Shown here: piece by piece, positions 1 to 9,519 of the stretch | Position numbering within the stretch: position 1 is the first letter of the stretch | Layout of the letters: every line of letters starts with the position of its first letter | Assembly: GCF_000338295.1 (NCBI RefSeq) | Contig: NZ_ANMO01000147.1 | Location: 1 to 54,526, forward strand | Source: Rhodopirellula europaea 6C | GTDB taxonomy: Bacteria; Planctomycetota; Planctomycetia; Pirellulales; Pirellulaceae | Length of the DNA stretch: 54,526 bases | Direction of reading: 5' to 3' | Program-made: the position numbers and the translations under genes | Notes under the pieces: generated by a model | Seen by the model: the letters and a program-made list of their open reading frames with translations, nothing else | Database searches by the model: none | What the model was told of the DNA's origin: nothing

Positions 1-1
1 G

Positions 2-901
2 AAGACCGTTGCGGATGCCTACGGAATCGAAAAGAACGCGATCTATAACTACGAGAATTTCGACAAGATCTTAGAAGACGACCGCATTGATGTCGTCTAC
101 ATCGTCTTGCCAAATTCAATGCACGCCGAGTTCACAGTCCGCGCGCTGCGGGCAGGGAAGCATGTGCTGTGCGAGAAGCCGATGGCGGTGTCCATCGAAG
201 AGTGTCAGCGAATGATTTCCGCGGCCGAGGAGGCAAAACGCAAGTTGATGATCGCCTACCGGCTGCACTACGAACCACTGAATCGCAAAGTCATGCAGAT
301 GTGCGATGAAAAACGGTTTGGTGAAATCAAGACGTTTGACGGTAGTTTCAGTATCAACGTCGAAGCCCCCAACATTCGATTGGCCGCGGAACTAGGTGGC
401 GGGCCGGTCGGCGATGTGGGCGTCTATCCGATCAACGCGGCTCGTTATGTCACCGGTGAAGAACCTGTCGAGGCGTTCGCTCAAGCACACCAGCCCGCCG
501 ACGATCCACGGTTTCGCGAAGTGCCCGAAAGCGTTTCGTGCGTGCTGCGGTTTCCCTCCGGCGTTCTGGCCAACATCAGTTGCGGATTCGGTACCCATCG
601 CAATGACTTCTACCGCGTCGCATGTACCGATGGTTTGATCGAGCTGACGCCGGCATTCAGCTACAACGGCCAGCGATTGATGACACATCAAAAGAGCAAT
701 GCGGATTCGCATTCTGTGGTGACCCATCATGAGATTGCCGAGGTCAATCATTTCGCGTCGGAGATGGATCATTTCTCACGTGACATTTTGGAGGATCGAA
801 AGCCGCGAACGCCGGGGGAAGAAGGTCTAGCCGACATGCGAGTGTTGGCGGCGATGGCCCAATCCATCCGCGACGGCCGAGCGGTTCAATTGAACGAGTA
901 G
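2..901 (+). CDS. Gfo/Idh/MocA family oxidoreductase, 5' end cut off by window edge
   Basis: The reading frame is open from base 2, so the first ATG at 107 is internal and the gene begins before the window. The visible 299 residues contain the end of the NAD(P)-binding Rossmann domain, with the family hallmark CEKPMA following a VLPNSMHAE stretch, and then the C-terminal alpha/beta dimerisation domain. Members of this family oxidise or reduce sugars and related polyols with NAD(P). The C-terminal part carries the usual GGGPVGDVGVYPINAAR segment, with the conserved aspartate-glycine turn and a tyrosine (YPINA) in place of the usual histidine. The closest functional type is glucose-fructose oxidoreductase-like, but the substrate cannot be read from the sequence. 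Family assignment is firm. Confidence 0.93.
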   Translation, partial: KTVADAYGIEKNAIYNYENFDKILEDDRIDVVYIVLPNSMHAEFTVRALRAGKHVLCEKPMAVSIEECQRMISAAEEAKRKLMIAYRLHYEPLNRKVMQMCDEKRFGEIKTFDGSFSINVEAPNIRLAAELGGGPVGDVGVYPINAARYVTGEEPVEAFAQAHQPADDPRFREVPESVSCVLRFPSGVLANISCGFGTHRNDFYRVACTDGLIELTPAFSYNGQRLMTHQKSNADSHSVVTHHEIAEVNHFASEMDHFSRDILEDRKPRTPGEEGLADMRVLAAMAQSIRDGRAVQLNE

Positions 902-1079
902 CGTGACTCATGCGGCGCAACGATCTGAGGTAGCGAAGTCGCCAACAGTCTCGGCTTCTACTGGCTAAGGAACGGTTCGAGAACGACGTTCCGAAGTTGG
1001 TCGAGCTGATTGATTGGACCATGTCGTTTCTCTTTCCTGTGAGTCTGTCACGGTTGGATACAACGAAGTCATTGAACAG

Positions 1080-1600
1080 AATATCGTGAATCTTTACGAG
1101 TCACTGAGTGAGAAAGACCGGCGTCGCTACGCTGCGATTGAAGCGGAGAAGCAGCCCCCATTGCGGCACCGAGTACATTGCAACACTGTTTGGCGGCGAT
1201 CCAAAACCATCCGCCGCGGAACGCGAGAAGTCGGCCAGCTCCCCGAAGATATGGCCGCCGATCGGATCTGGAAAATGTGGGCGGCCGGCGAATTGCTAGC
1301 TATCGCCAGCCGGAACCCACTCCGGCGCTCCGGTAAGAAATTGAAACGGAAACAGCGGGCTTGCTGGTGAACCCGGATCAGCTTTGGACCAACCGATCGC
1401 CCCGTGATCTTGCATCGGTTTTGAGCGAACAAGGTATCTCGGTCAGACCGAATGCGGTTCACCGTTTGCTTCGAGTTGAACTTGGTCTTGGCCGCCGGCA
1501 GGCGTCAAAGGATCGCCCGCTCGGAGACTGCCCGGATAGTGTCTCGCAGGTTAAGCGCATCGACGAACTTCGTCGGCACTTCACGTGTTGGGGTCACAGT
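1080..1600 (+). pseudogene. eroded transposase remnant, ISAzo13-like
   Basis: Pieces of one transposase N-terminus are recognisable in successive frames: LYESLSEKDRRRYAAIEAEK, then TEYIATLFGGDPK one frame away, then TIRRGTREVGQLPED, and finally LWTNRSPRDLASVLSEQG with a later LGLGRRQASKD. This order matches the helix-turn-helix start of ISAzo13-type transposases as I remember them. At least two frameshifts and a stop codon break the reading, and the DDE catalytic part is absent. No terminal inverted repeats were found. The remnant runs up against the 3' end of the minus-strand gene ending at 1594, so that gene's last few codons may derive from the insertion. Transposase origin is likely; the family name is by memory of the motif order. 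Confidence 0.6.
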
Positions 1601-3129
1601 GGATGATCGCCCAGACTGCGATGTGGCCCCACTTCAAACCAGACCCATTCTCGACTGCCCCGCTCGAGCTCGATTACAAGCTGCTGAACCACTGGACCGC
1701 CTGGCAATGGTATGGAGAGATTCGGATGACGGTCGGAAGTTTGAGCCGATACGTTTTCTGTGATCGAGCGTGGGAGTTTCATTCCGAAGGATGACGGCAG
1801 GCCGCGGTTGAGTTGCATTGACGCGTATTGCTGCTTGGTCCGCTGAACGATTTGCAACGGAAGCGTCTCGTTGGTTTGCCATCGGATTGCTATCTCGCTT
1901 TCGGTGCCATCGCTGATGTTCAGGGAAATCAGATTTTCGTTTGGCTCAACTGGTGCTTCTGACATCAGTTCGCCAAGCGTCACCGAGTGCTCGCCAATTT
2001 CGATTTCTCGCCACAAATGTTCCAAGCCGCCCAGGATGCGAAGCCGCCATCGGGTAATGCGATCGTTTGCTGGCGTATTGGCTAGTCGAAGCCCGACTTC
2101 GTCTGGGCGGCTTGCATCCCACTTCAATTCCACCACCGGCTGATACTCAGCTTTGGGACCTAAGGACGCATGCAAGAACGCGGTGAGGGTTTGTTTCGTC
2201 GATTCATTTTCCCAACGTTGTGTCGCCGAACCGCTGGCCGCGTCCCGAATCTGCCATGAGGCAAATGACTGCGTTCGATCGGAAAGAACCGATTTTTCGC
2301 CGTCGAAAAATTCCGCGACAATTCGCAACATTGGATCGTTGGTAGCCAGGCTTGGTCGCGTGAATGTCCAGTGATAGGGCGGGCGATTGGACATCGTGTA
2401 ACGCAGACCGTCGCGCAAGCCGATGCCTTGATGCAGTGGATCGAATGGCGGAACCATCAGGGGCGACGGTGGCTGGTAAGTCTGGTCGGCTGAATCGATC
2501 CACAGCCTGTATCCCAGCCGCGTCACGTAGTTGTCGCTGTTGCCGTTAAAGTAATTGCGTTTTCCAAAATCGGGCTTTGCACGGTAGCTCCGGGCGGCCA
2601 GTTGAAGTGGAGAAGAAGACGATGCTGACTGGCGTGGCCAACCCATGCCGTGGGACGACGACCATCCGCCAGGAATCCAGTCTTGTCCCATCTTTACTGA
2701 GATGACTTGCTCACCGTCGACATAGACGACGTATTGAAATTCTTCGTCAGGAGAGTCACCCGACTGGAGCGTCACCCGATGTTGCCCAGCGAGAATTCGC
2801 ACCTTGTCAACGATTGGCGGAACTCCTTGCTCAGAAATGTCTCCTGCCCCAAGTCGAAGTTCGTAATCGTCGTTTTCTGGAACATGCACTCGCCACGAGA
2901 GAAAGTCGTCGGCCACTCGGGGCATCGCTGCCAAAGTCAACTCGTCCTCGTTGTCAACGATCAAACGACTGGACAACGACAGCAGTTGCTCCCTTTGTTG
3001 GTGCAGCAAACGGTTCTTTCGGTGCACCATAACGACGGCGATGCCCACCGCGATCAGCGTCGTGAGGATGATTAAATGACGCAACGAGAACTTCAGCCGT
3101 GCCGATCGAGGCGAGTTGCCGCTATTCAT
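1594..3129 (-). CDS. membrane-anchored protein of unknown function
   Basis: I do not recognise a family. About 511 residues start with a basic stretch and one hydrophobic helix (SLRHLIILTTLIAVGIAVVM, residues ~16-36), followed by a short charged coiled region (RKNRLLHQQREQLLSL) and a large extracytoplasmic part without cysteine motifs. The ATG at 3129 is used here; a GTG one codon upstream (3132) is equally possible. The start overlaps the stop of the upstream gene by 8 bp, so the two are probably translated together. Both share the same plan of N-terminal helix, short coil and soluble domain, suggesting partners or distant paralogues. The C-terminus abuts a transposase remnant and may be altered. 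Confidence 0.7.
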   Translation of the reverse strand: MNSGNSPRSARLKFSLRHLIILTTLIAVGIAVVMVHRKNRLLHQQREQLLSLSSRLIVDNEDELTLAAMPRVADDFLSWRVHVPENDDYELRLGAGDISEQGVPPIVDKVRILAGQHRVTLQSGDSPDEEFQYVVYVDGEQVISVKMGQDWIPGGWSSSHGMGWPRQSASSSSPLQLAARSYRAKPDFGKRNYFNGNSDNYVTRLGYRLWIDSADQTYQPPSPLMVPPFDPLHQGIGLRDGLRYTMSNRPPYHWTFTRPSLATNDPMLRIVAEFFDGEKSVLSDRTQSFASWQIRDAASGSATQRWENESTKQTLTAFLHASLGPKAEYQPVVELKWDASRPDEVGLRLANTPANDRITRWRLRILGGLEHLWREIEIGEHSVTLGELMSEAPVEPNENLISLNISDGTESEIAIRWQTNETLPLQIVQRTKQQYASMQLNRGLPSSFGMKLPRSITENVSAQTSDRHPNLSIPLPGGPVVQQLVIELERGSREWVWFEVGPHRSLGDHPL

Positions 3130-3859
3130 CACTCACCTCTGACGCAACCCAACTGGGATCGAAATCGCTGGGCGTTTCGCCTTTGTGCAATTGGTTGAAT
3201 TCTGACGTCCGGGTTTTCGGAAACAACACAAACAGTCCACCGGCGTAGGTCGTGAACTTCTTACCGGCGACTTCCTTCTCCTCAGCGGTGCTCGGGTCAT
3301 AGATTTTCAGCAATGGCAGGATGGTGTCTTGGTCGAACGATCGCGGTCTTTGGTTGCTGGCTGCCAGCTTTTGCACCACCAGCGAATCGTCAAGTTGCTC
3401 TTGATTGAAACGATGCCACGAAGTCGTCCCTGCCGACCCGCCGAAGCAATCAAACAAGACCGAACGGTTATCCTTCTTTTGAAAGCTGATAGTCAGCAAC
3501 TCGTGAGTCGCTTCGGGATTTGGCGAACCGCTGCTCGAACCGGAGGAACCGCTATGATAGATCCCGTTTTCAGCGACCCGGCCACCGCCGCTCATTCGCA
3601 TAAAGTCGTAGCCGGGCGGGATGTAACATCGGAATTGCCAAACTCGATCAACGTGAGATGCGACTTCGGGTGGGACTTGTGGCGTCTCGATTTCCACGAG
3701 ATAAATCCGGTCCGCATCGTCGATCGACATCCGCCCCAGCTCGGCTTCTAGCTGCGCGATCTCTTCGCCTAACCGACCGTTCTCCCGTGTCAATCTGATC
3801 AAGACACTCCCCCCAAGAATCAGGGCGAGAATCAGCAACAGACGGAGCGCATGCTTCAT
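3122..3859 (-). CDS. membrane-anchored protein of unknown function
   Basis: No family is recognised. The 245-residue product starts with a clean hydrophobic helix (LRLLLILALILGGSVLI, residues ~5-21) followed by a short coiled coil (RENGRLGEEIAQLEAELGRM), which suggests a protein anchored by its N-terminus with its bulk outside the membrane. A flexible serine/glycine run (GSSGSSSGS) sits near residue 107. The stop overlaps the start of the downstream minus-strand gene by 8 bp, so they likely form a two-gene operon. No peptidase, hydrolase or binding motif is visible. Confidence 0.7.
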   Translation of the reverse strand: MKHALRLLLILALILGGSVLIRLTRENGRLGEEIAQLEAELGRMSIDDADRIYLVEIETPQVPPEVASHVDRVWQFRCYIPPGYDFMRMSGGGRVAENGIYHSGSSGSSSGSPNPEATHELLTISFQKKDNRSVLFDCFGGSAGTTSWHRFNQEQLDDSLVVQKLAASNQRPRSFDQDTILPLLKIYDPSTAEEKEVAGKKFTTYAGGLFVLFPKTRTSEFNQLHKGETPSDFDPSWVASEVSDE

Positions 3860-4784
3860 GATATGGCCTCACGCAGAGGTTGACGGCGTCGGTACCCGCT
3901 CTTTGTCGGTCTACGGCGTGGGGGATACCACCGAACCGCTGACGATCAGGCTGCGTTCGTGCTTGTCGTTAAAAACTGCGGTAGCCCACGACTGGCGGAC
4001 ACCTGAAGATCGTCCAAGCCGTTTTAAGGAGTCCCACTGTATTAAAGAAACCCACTCGCCGTTTGTTCAGCAAAGCGTTTTACCATCTTCTCGGAAATAC
4101 ATCCCACCTGTGGCGCCGGGAAGGTATCGAGCTTTGGGCGACCGGATCAAACGTGAACGTTGACGCATCTCGCACTGGAATATGTTAACGCGTGCTCACT
4201 GTTGATGACATTGTTGTCGAACAGATCAGTATCAACAAAAGCAACTTAGCACCGAAGAAGTGGGGTTAAGTTTGGAGTGCGTGCCTGCAGCTTGATGGTG
4301 TTCGCGAAAAGCGATGGGGCGAATGTACAGGGCTTAGACCGACGAGGGCTCTTCTTCCGCTTCCTTCGTGAGTGACTGGAAAAGCACTTCGAGCGATACC
4401 GAATGCATATGCGGTCTGATCCGAAACCGGTGAACTGAGCCAAGGTGAAGCATCAGTTTGATGTGCCGAAGCATTTTGCATTTCAAAGTCTTCACGATCA
4501 GTTGGAGGATTGATCGCTGTCAATCCGAGAAGTCAGCAGAGCATAGACGTCAAAAAATTCACGTCGGGAGTTCCGACGAGAAATCGACATCGTTGACTGC
4601 CTGATTCTGACTGAATCAGCCATCTGCAGACTCTGTGTTTGAAAGCTGAATCTGTGAACTGCCGCTCAGACGCGACCGCGAGCACGCTCAATTTACGCAG
4701 TCGAGAAGTTCGGTTGGAACAGCGATTGCTTTACAAGAAACCCAAGCCAAACAAGCAACGAATAGCAAGATCGAGGCCAGTTTT
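3860..4784. other. gene-free stretch between divergent genes
   Basis: This 925-bp spacer separates the minus-strand membrane-protein pair from the plus-strand kaiC-like gene and must hold both promoters. Short open frames exist on both strands (about 65-101 codons), but none has a recognisable motif, a good ribosome site or family resemblance. No convincing hairpin with a T-run and no transposase fragment was recognised. Confidence 0.5.
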
Positions 4785-4787
4785 TTG
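4773..4787 (+). promoter_or_regulatory. ribosome binding site for TTG start of the kaiC-like gene
   Basis: GAGG at 4773-4776 lies 8 nt before the TTG at 4785. The in-frame ATG at 4803 has no purine-rich site at a proper distance, so this site decides the start. Confidence 0.45.
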
Positions 4788-6320
4788 AATTCGCGACGAC
4801 CAATGGATGCAACGGAGCAGTTTCAAGACCAAATCGACAAGCAGAACGAGTCGCTCATCTCAACTGGGAACGATCACTTGGACTATATCCTTGGTGGTGG
4901 GCTCTCGGCCAATTGCTTTGTCCTGATTGAAGGAGACCCTGGCGTCGGAAAGACGACCATGGCAATGCAGTTTGCCTTGGAAGGAATCCGGCAGGGTGAG
5001 TCGGTTCTTTATCTGTCGCTTTCTGAGGGCGAGGAAGAACTGCGGAGCGTTGCTGCATCGCACGGGTTCGATTTGGAAGGGCTGACAATCGTCGATTTGT
5101 CGCCAGGCAGCGAAACTCTCGGTGCGGATGAAGCGACAATCTTCCACCCGTCCGAAGTCGAGTTAACAGAACTAACCCAGGCGATCACAAATTCTTTTGA
5201 AGAACATCAGCCCAATCGAGTCGTGATTGATACGCTTCGCGAACTGCGTCACCTCGCTCAAAGTGACCTTCGCTATCGTCGCCAGTTGATTGCGTTGAAA
5301 GCGTTCTTTCGGGCCAAAGACTGCACCGTACTGTTGATCGACGATCTGCTACCCGACGCGGACCTGCAACTGCAAGGCGTGGTTCGTGGCGCGATCGAAC
5401 TGCAGCGGCACACGCCCGACTATGGGCGGGTGCGACGTCGGCTTCAAGTCACCAAGATGCGTGGTCATGTCGTGCGAACTGGGTACCACGATTTTACCAT
5501 CGTTCGCGGCGGTCTCGCGATCTACCCGAGGTTGGTGGCGGCTGAGCACCATACGAAGTTCGATCACGGCGCGGTATCGGGGGGCGTACCTGAATTGGAT
5601 GAACTGCTCGGCGGTGGGTTGCAACGTGGAACCAGCACATTGATCATCGGCGCGGCGGGCACAGGTAAAAGTTCGTTGACTGCCAACTACGCTGTTGCGT
5701 CGGCCAATCAGCAAGGTAGATCAGCGATTTTCGTCTTCGACGAAACGGCGCAAAACTATTTGGAACGCTGCGAAGGGTTGAACATCCCACTTCGCAAATA
5801 TCGCGACGACGGTCGGATCACGCTTCGGCAAGTAGATTCGGCAGAATTATCGCCCTCCGAATTTGCGTGGCACATTCGCAGGATTGTTGAAGAAGACAAT
5901 GTGCGATTTATTGCCATCGACAGTTTGAATGGTTACATGCATTCGATGCCTGATGACGACTACTTGCGTGGTCAACTTCATGAGCTGCTTAGCTACCTCA
6001 ACGGTAAGGGTGTTACCACGTTGATCACGCTCAGCCAGCACGGCATGGTCGGCGACGTTGAGTCACCGGTGGAGACCAGCTACCTCGCCGATACGAACAT
6101 CCTGCTTCGATACTTTGAACATCAGGGAAAGGTCCGAAAGGCAATTAGCGTGATCAAGAAACGAACCGGCGGACATGAGAAAGCAATTCGCGAGCTCGCT
6201 TTTACCAGTGACGGTATTCGTATCGGCGGCCCGTTGACTGAGTTCCGAGGGGTTTTAACCGGAACGCCTGAATACTTCGGCGATGCGGATCCCTTATTGA
6301 CCGCGGAGGACGACCGGTAA
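4785..6320 (+). CDS. KaiC-like two-domain RecA-superfamily ATPase
   Basis: The 511-residue protein has two tandem KaiC/RecA ATPase domains (about 25-250 and 265-490). Each has a Walker A motif: GDPGVGKT at 50-57 and GAAGTGKS at 289-296. In cyanobacteria such double-domain proteins form the clock hexamer and autophosphorylate; in other bacteria the role is mostly unknown and is often tied to a histidine kinase. At the place where cyanobacterial KaiC has its phosphorylated Ser431-Thr432, this protein reads Ser432-Tyr433 by eye alignment. No kaiA or kaiB gene lies in the window. The TTG start is chosen because GAGG sits 8 nt before it; the alternative ATG at 4803 lacks such a site. A hybrid kinase gene follows after 10 bp. 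Confidence 0.92.
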   Translation: MNSRRPMDATEQFQDQIDKQNESLISTGNDHLDYILGGGLSANCFVLIEGDPGVGKTTMAMQFALEGIRQGESVLYLSLSEGEEELRSVAASHGFDLEGLTIVDLSPGSETLGADEATIFHPSEVELTELTQAITNSFEEHQPNRVVIDTLRELRHLAQSDLRYRRQLIALKAFFRAKDCTVLLIDDLLPDADLQLQGVVRGAIELQRHTPDYGRVRRRLQVTKMRGHVVRTGYHDFTIVRGGLAIYPRLVAAEHHTKFDHGAVSGGVPELDELLGGGLQRGTSTLIIGAAGTGKSSLTANYAVASANQQGRSAIFVFDETAQNYLERCEGLNIPLRKYRDDGRITLRQVDSAELSPSEFAWHIRRIVEEDNVRFIAIDSLNGYMHSMPDDDYLRGQLHELLSYLNGKGVTTLITLSQHGMVGDVESPVETSYLADTNILLRYFEHQGKVRKAISVIKKRTGGHEKAIRELAFTSDGIRIGGPLTEFRGVLTGTPEYFGDADPLLTAEDDR

Positions 6321-6330
6321 TTTTTTCGGT

Positions 6331-7953
6331 GTGAGCAGCACGCTATCGCTTGCTCAACAACAAGACCGAAATAGCGGAAACATATTCATGAGTCATCGTG
6401 ATCGAATCGAAAGACGACTACTGATGGTTGCCGCCTCGGTCCGCGATGAAACACACGCGCAACGCATGTTTCGTGAAGATGGAATCGAGGTCGACTTTTG
6501 TCGGTCCCTTTACGATGTGGCAGATTGCATTGAGGACGGTGCTGCTGTGGTGTTGCTCACCGACCAGATAGTTCGGCGGGATCCGCTCCAACCCCTGCTT
6601 GACGTGTTAAGGGCTCAGCCTGCGTGGTCAAACGTTCCGTTGATTCTGACTACCACCGACGAACGATTGAGTTGGTTCGCCCAGCAGCCTGGTATCAACG
6701 CGACCCTGCTGAGGCAGCCGATTCATGTCGAGACTTTGCTAAGCGTGGTTCGCTCAGCCATTGCGTCCCGGTTGAAACAGTACGAGGTCCGCGATCTGCT
6801 CGAACAGCAAGAGCGAACACAAGGAGAACTTCGCGATATCGATCGCCGCAAAGATGAATTTCTAGCGACACTCGCACACGAGCTACGCAATCCGATCTCG
6901 CCGATCAAGAACTCGTTGGATCTGCTGGACATGAGCCAAAGGTCATTGCAGGAAGAGATCGAACTACGCGGGATCATGCAAAGGCAAGTTCACCAGTTAA
7001 CGCGGTTGGTCGATGACTTGCTGGACGTCTCGAGAATCACTCGAGGGAAAATTCGGTTGGATCGAAAATGCTTCGATTTTCGCGAGGCAATCCAGGCGGG
7101 AATTGAGTCATCCCGACCGTTCATTGTGCAGTCTCATCAGGAACTTCACGTCGATCTCGGTGACAGCGAGATCCACGTTGACGGTGACCTGGCACGACTG
7201 GCTCAGTGTGTTGCAAACCTATTGAACAATGCCGCGAAGTATACACCGCCAAACGGAAAAATTTGGCTGGAATTGAGGCCATCAAGCAGCATGGTAGAGC
7301 TGCTTGTTCGCGACAACGGAATTGGAATCGCGACCGAGCAACTCGCTTCGGTGTTCGAATTGTTTCAACAACACGATGTCGATCAAGAACGTGGGCAGGC
7401 TGGTCTCGGCATTGGACTGACGTTGGTCCGAAGTCTGCTCGACCTCCATGCCGGAAGCATCGACGTTCAAAGTGACGGCGTGAACAAGGGCTCAACGTTC
7501 ACAATGCGACTTCCACGTGTGATAGCGGCAGCCAGCGAACCGGTAGCAAACCCATTTCCCGAAGACGCCTATTCCAAACGGTCTTTCGACGTGTTGGTAG
7601 TCGAAGACACTCGAGCGATTCGAATTGTGTTGCGTCAACTTTTCGAAGCAATGGGACACAACGTAGTGATGGCGGAAGACGGATGCGAGGGATTGAAATT
7701 AGCCAAAAAACTCAGGCCAGAGGTCATCTTCTCGGATATTTCAATGCCCAAGATGAACGGACTGGAAATGGCAAAGCAGCTTCGACGCGATCGGGAATTT
7801 GACCGGACGACGCTCATCGCGATGACCGGCTATGGTCGCAATGAAGATCGTGAGGAAGCGCTAGCGGCGGGCTTCAATCGTCACTTGACCAAGCCGGTGG
7901 ACGTGAACGAGTTGCGAGAAGTTTTCAGGGCAATCTGTTCGGCAACCGCATAG
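6331..7953 (+). CDS. hybrid histidine kinase with receiver domain, partner of KaiC-like ATPase
   Basis: Three parts are visible in 540 residues. Residues ~25-150 look like a degenerate receiver: the fold pattern is there, but the usual N-terminal acidic pair is missing (LLMVAASVRDE). A HisKA domain follows with phospho-accepting His183 in LAHELRNP, then an HATPase with DNGIG and GLGIGLTLV boxes. The C-terminal receiver has Asp469 in FSDISMPKMNG. No membrane helix is present, so the protein is probably cytoplasmic and its input may be the ATPase encoded 10 bp upstream. The output is not fused; no DNA-binding partner is adjacent. A GTG start gives the full length; the ATG at 6388 (residue 20) is an alternative and would not remove any domain. 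Confidence 0.93.
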   Translation: MSSTLSLAQQQDRNSGNIFMSHRDRIERRLLMVAASVRDETHAQRMFREDGIEVDFCRSLYDVADCIEDGAAVVLLTDQIVRRDPLQPLLDVLRAQPAWSNVPLILTTTDERLSWFAQQPGINATLLRQPIHVETLLSVVRSAIASRLKQYEVRDLLEQQERTQGELRDIDRRKDEFLATLAHELRNPISPIKNSLDLLDMSQRSLQEEIELRGIMQRQVHQLTRLVDDLLDVSRITRGKIRLDRKCFDFREAIQAGIESSRPFIVQSHQELHVDLGDSEIHVDGDLARLAQCVANLLNNAAKYTPPNGKIWLELRPSSSMVELLVRDNGIGIATEQLASVFELFQQHDVDQERGQAGLGIGLTLVRSLLDLHAGSIDVQSDGVNKGSTFTMRLPRVIAAASEPVANPFPEDAYSKRSFDVLVVEDTRAIRIVLRQLFEAMGHNVVMAEDGCEGLKLAKKLRPEVIFSDISMPKMNGLEMAKQLRRDREFDRTTLIAMTGYGRNEDREEALAAGFNRHLTKPVDVNELREVFRAICSATA

Positions 7954-8438
7954 CGCGTTGGCACTTAGGCAATTGCTACTCTGGCAGCGAACCACCACTT
8001 TCTTAAGGCGAGAGCAGATTAGCCGCAGGATGTACGGTGGAGCTAGCGTACACAACTGATGCTGCGTCCCGGACGCAAGCTTAGGCAGCCGATAGGGCGT
8101 CATTGAGGAAATCTAGTCGTGGTTCAGAGACTCGGGCCGAAGCGATTATTTCCCTTCTTTCCGTGATGAAGATGGTCCGTTTTGCCCGTGCTTCGAGCTC
8201 AGTAGAAGTGGCCCCAAACGCTAAGCATTTGTGCTCATTAGAGCGAAGTTGAAACTTGTGCTCGTTGGCAAGTCGACGAACCATCTCAATGAATCTTTGG
8301 TAGATCGCTTGTTGAAGTTGTACAGTCGATCGATTCGAGAATCAGCCAATCGAGTGGGGCAATTCGGCCACGGCCGTCGTTGGATTGCTTCTTTCAAGCT
8401 CGAGTTCCCACATCATGTTCGATACTTAGGATTTCACG
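7954..8438. other. gene-free stretch upstream of the fasciclin gene
   Basis: About 485 bp without a supported gene. Open frames of 60-96 codons on both strands have no recognisable motif. The end of this stretch should carry the promoter and leader of the fasciclin gene; no clear -35/-10 pair could be identified by eye. Confidence 0.45.
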
Positions 8439-8933
8439 ATGAAGAAGATTATTCTGGCTGCACTGGCTCTGTTCGTCTTGCCCGCAACAGTGCAAGCGGC
8501 CCATCACAACGAAGCCGCTAAGAAGAACATTGTTGAGACCGCGGTTTCGGCGAAGTTCAACACGCTGGTCGCCGCGGTGAAGGCAGGCGGTTTGGTGGAA
8601 ACACTGAGTGGCGAAGGCCCATTCACGGTGTTTGCCCCGACTGACGAAGCATTTGAAAAGCTGCCCGAAGGCACACTGCAAAGCCTACTGAAACCAGAAA
8701 ACAAAGATCAGTTGGTTGCGATCTTGAAGTACCACGTCGTATCGGGAAAGGTGCCCGCAAAGACCGTTGTGACTCTGGAATCAGCTGAAACCTTGGGCGG
8801 AGAAGTCAGCATCGAAGTCAAGGACGGAACCGTAATGCTGAACGACAAAACCAAGGTCGTGAAAACGGACGTGATGACCAGCAACGGCATCATCCACGTG
8901 ATTGACTCGGTCCTCTTGCCGCCTAGCAAATAA
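8439..8933 (+). CDS. secreted fasciclin (FAS1) domain protein
   Basis: The 164-residue product has a classical signal peptide ([20 protein letters not shown], cleavage after ~20) and then a single FAS1 domain covering nearly all the rest. Both family boxes are clear: [15 protein letters not shown] near residues 65-80 and [13 protein letters not shown] at the C-terminus, with a YHVVSG segment between them. FAS1 proteins act outside the cytoplasm in adhesion or surface interactions. The length is normal for a single-domain bacterial member. It has no evident operon partner and is followed by a likely terminator about 45 bp downstream. Family assignment is firm; the binding partner is unknown. 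Confidence 0.95.
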   Translation: MKKIILAALALFVLPATVQAAHHNEAAKKNIVETAVSAKFNTLVAAVKAGGLVETLSGEGPFTVFAPTDEAFEKLPEGTLQSLLKPENKDQLVAILKYHVVSGKVPAKTVVTLESAETLGGEVSIEVKDGTVMLNDKTKVVKTDVMTSNGIIHVIDSVLLPPSK

Positions 8934-8976
8934 GCTGTCACAGGTGCATGCAGCGGCCACGAATTGAAACTCAAGT

Positions 8977-9008
8977 AGCTCGTCGAAAACGGCGGGCTAT
9001 TCTTGTTT
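8977..9008 (+). terminator. probable intrinsic terminator of the fasciclin gene
   Basis: A 9-bp stem with two G-U pairs (AGCTCGTCG against CGGCGGGCT) closes an AAAA loop at 8977-8998 and is followed by a T-rich run (ATTCTTGTTTG). It lies about 45 bp after the stop codon. Confidence 0.5.
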
Positions 9009-9411
9009 GTGCCACAAGTAAGCAGGTTGAACGCCAGGAGTAACCGACGCTACTTCACCAAAGGGTTCCGTCAGGCAGCATTTCATTTTTCACCTCTGCA
9101 ACAAAGTCCTCCGTCTGAGCCGCACATGATCACGGCTCTACGTCGACGAACACCGTGTGCAAACTGCTAGCGAAAGCGGACTACGAAAACGTGCCGGGGC
9201 CAAGAAAGGTGAAGCCTACGACATGCGGGCAACGCCATCAGAAAAATACCGCCTAGCTTAGATTCCCCGAATAGAAGACGCGAAAGTCACTGCGGAAAAC
9301 CGCAGGGCGATTGCGAGTTTTTTCGGCGAGCCTTATTGCGTCACGGAAGAACCGGGCTTTTCATTCGGACTGTTTCCAGCCTGCTAGACGCTTTTCCTCG
9401 CAATAAATGGT

Positions 9412-9507
9412 GACCCGGCGGGAGCTATTCCGGTTCCCGCCGGGTCTCGCTGGCGAGGGGCACTCAGCCAGCGGGGCACGCTAGTTTTAAGCTCGGTCCT
9501 AGGCTTA
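9412..9507. other. cluster of three consecutive hairpins
   Basis: Three inverted repeats follow one another within 96 bp. The first is a perfect 12-bp stem, GACCCGGCGGGA at 9412-9423 against TCCCGCCGGGTC at 9435-9446. The second is a perfect 7-bp stem, CGCTGGC at 9448-9454 against GCCAGCG at 9467-9473. The third is a 5-bp stem, TAAGC at 9488 against GCTTA at 9503. None is followed by a T-run, so a simple terminator is not a good explanation. A structured RNA, a leader of the small frame at 9520, or a mobile-element end are options. I do not match it to a known RNA family. Confidence 0.45.
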
Positions 9508-9519
9508 GGGAAATCCCCC

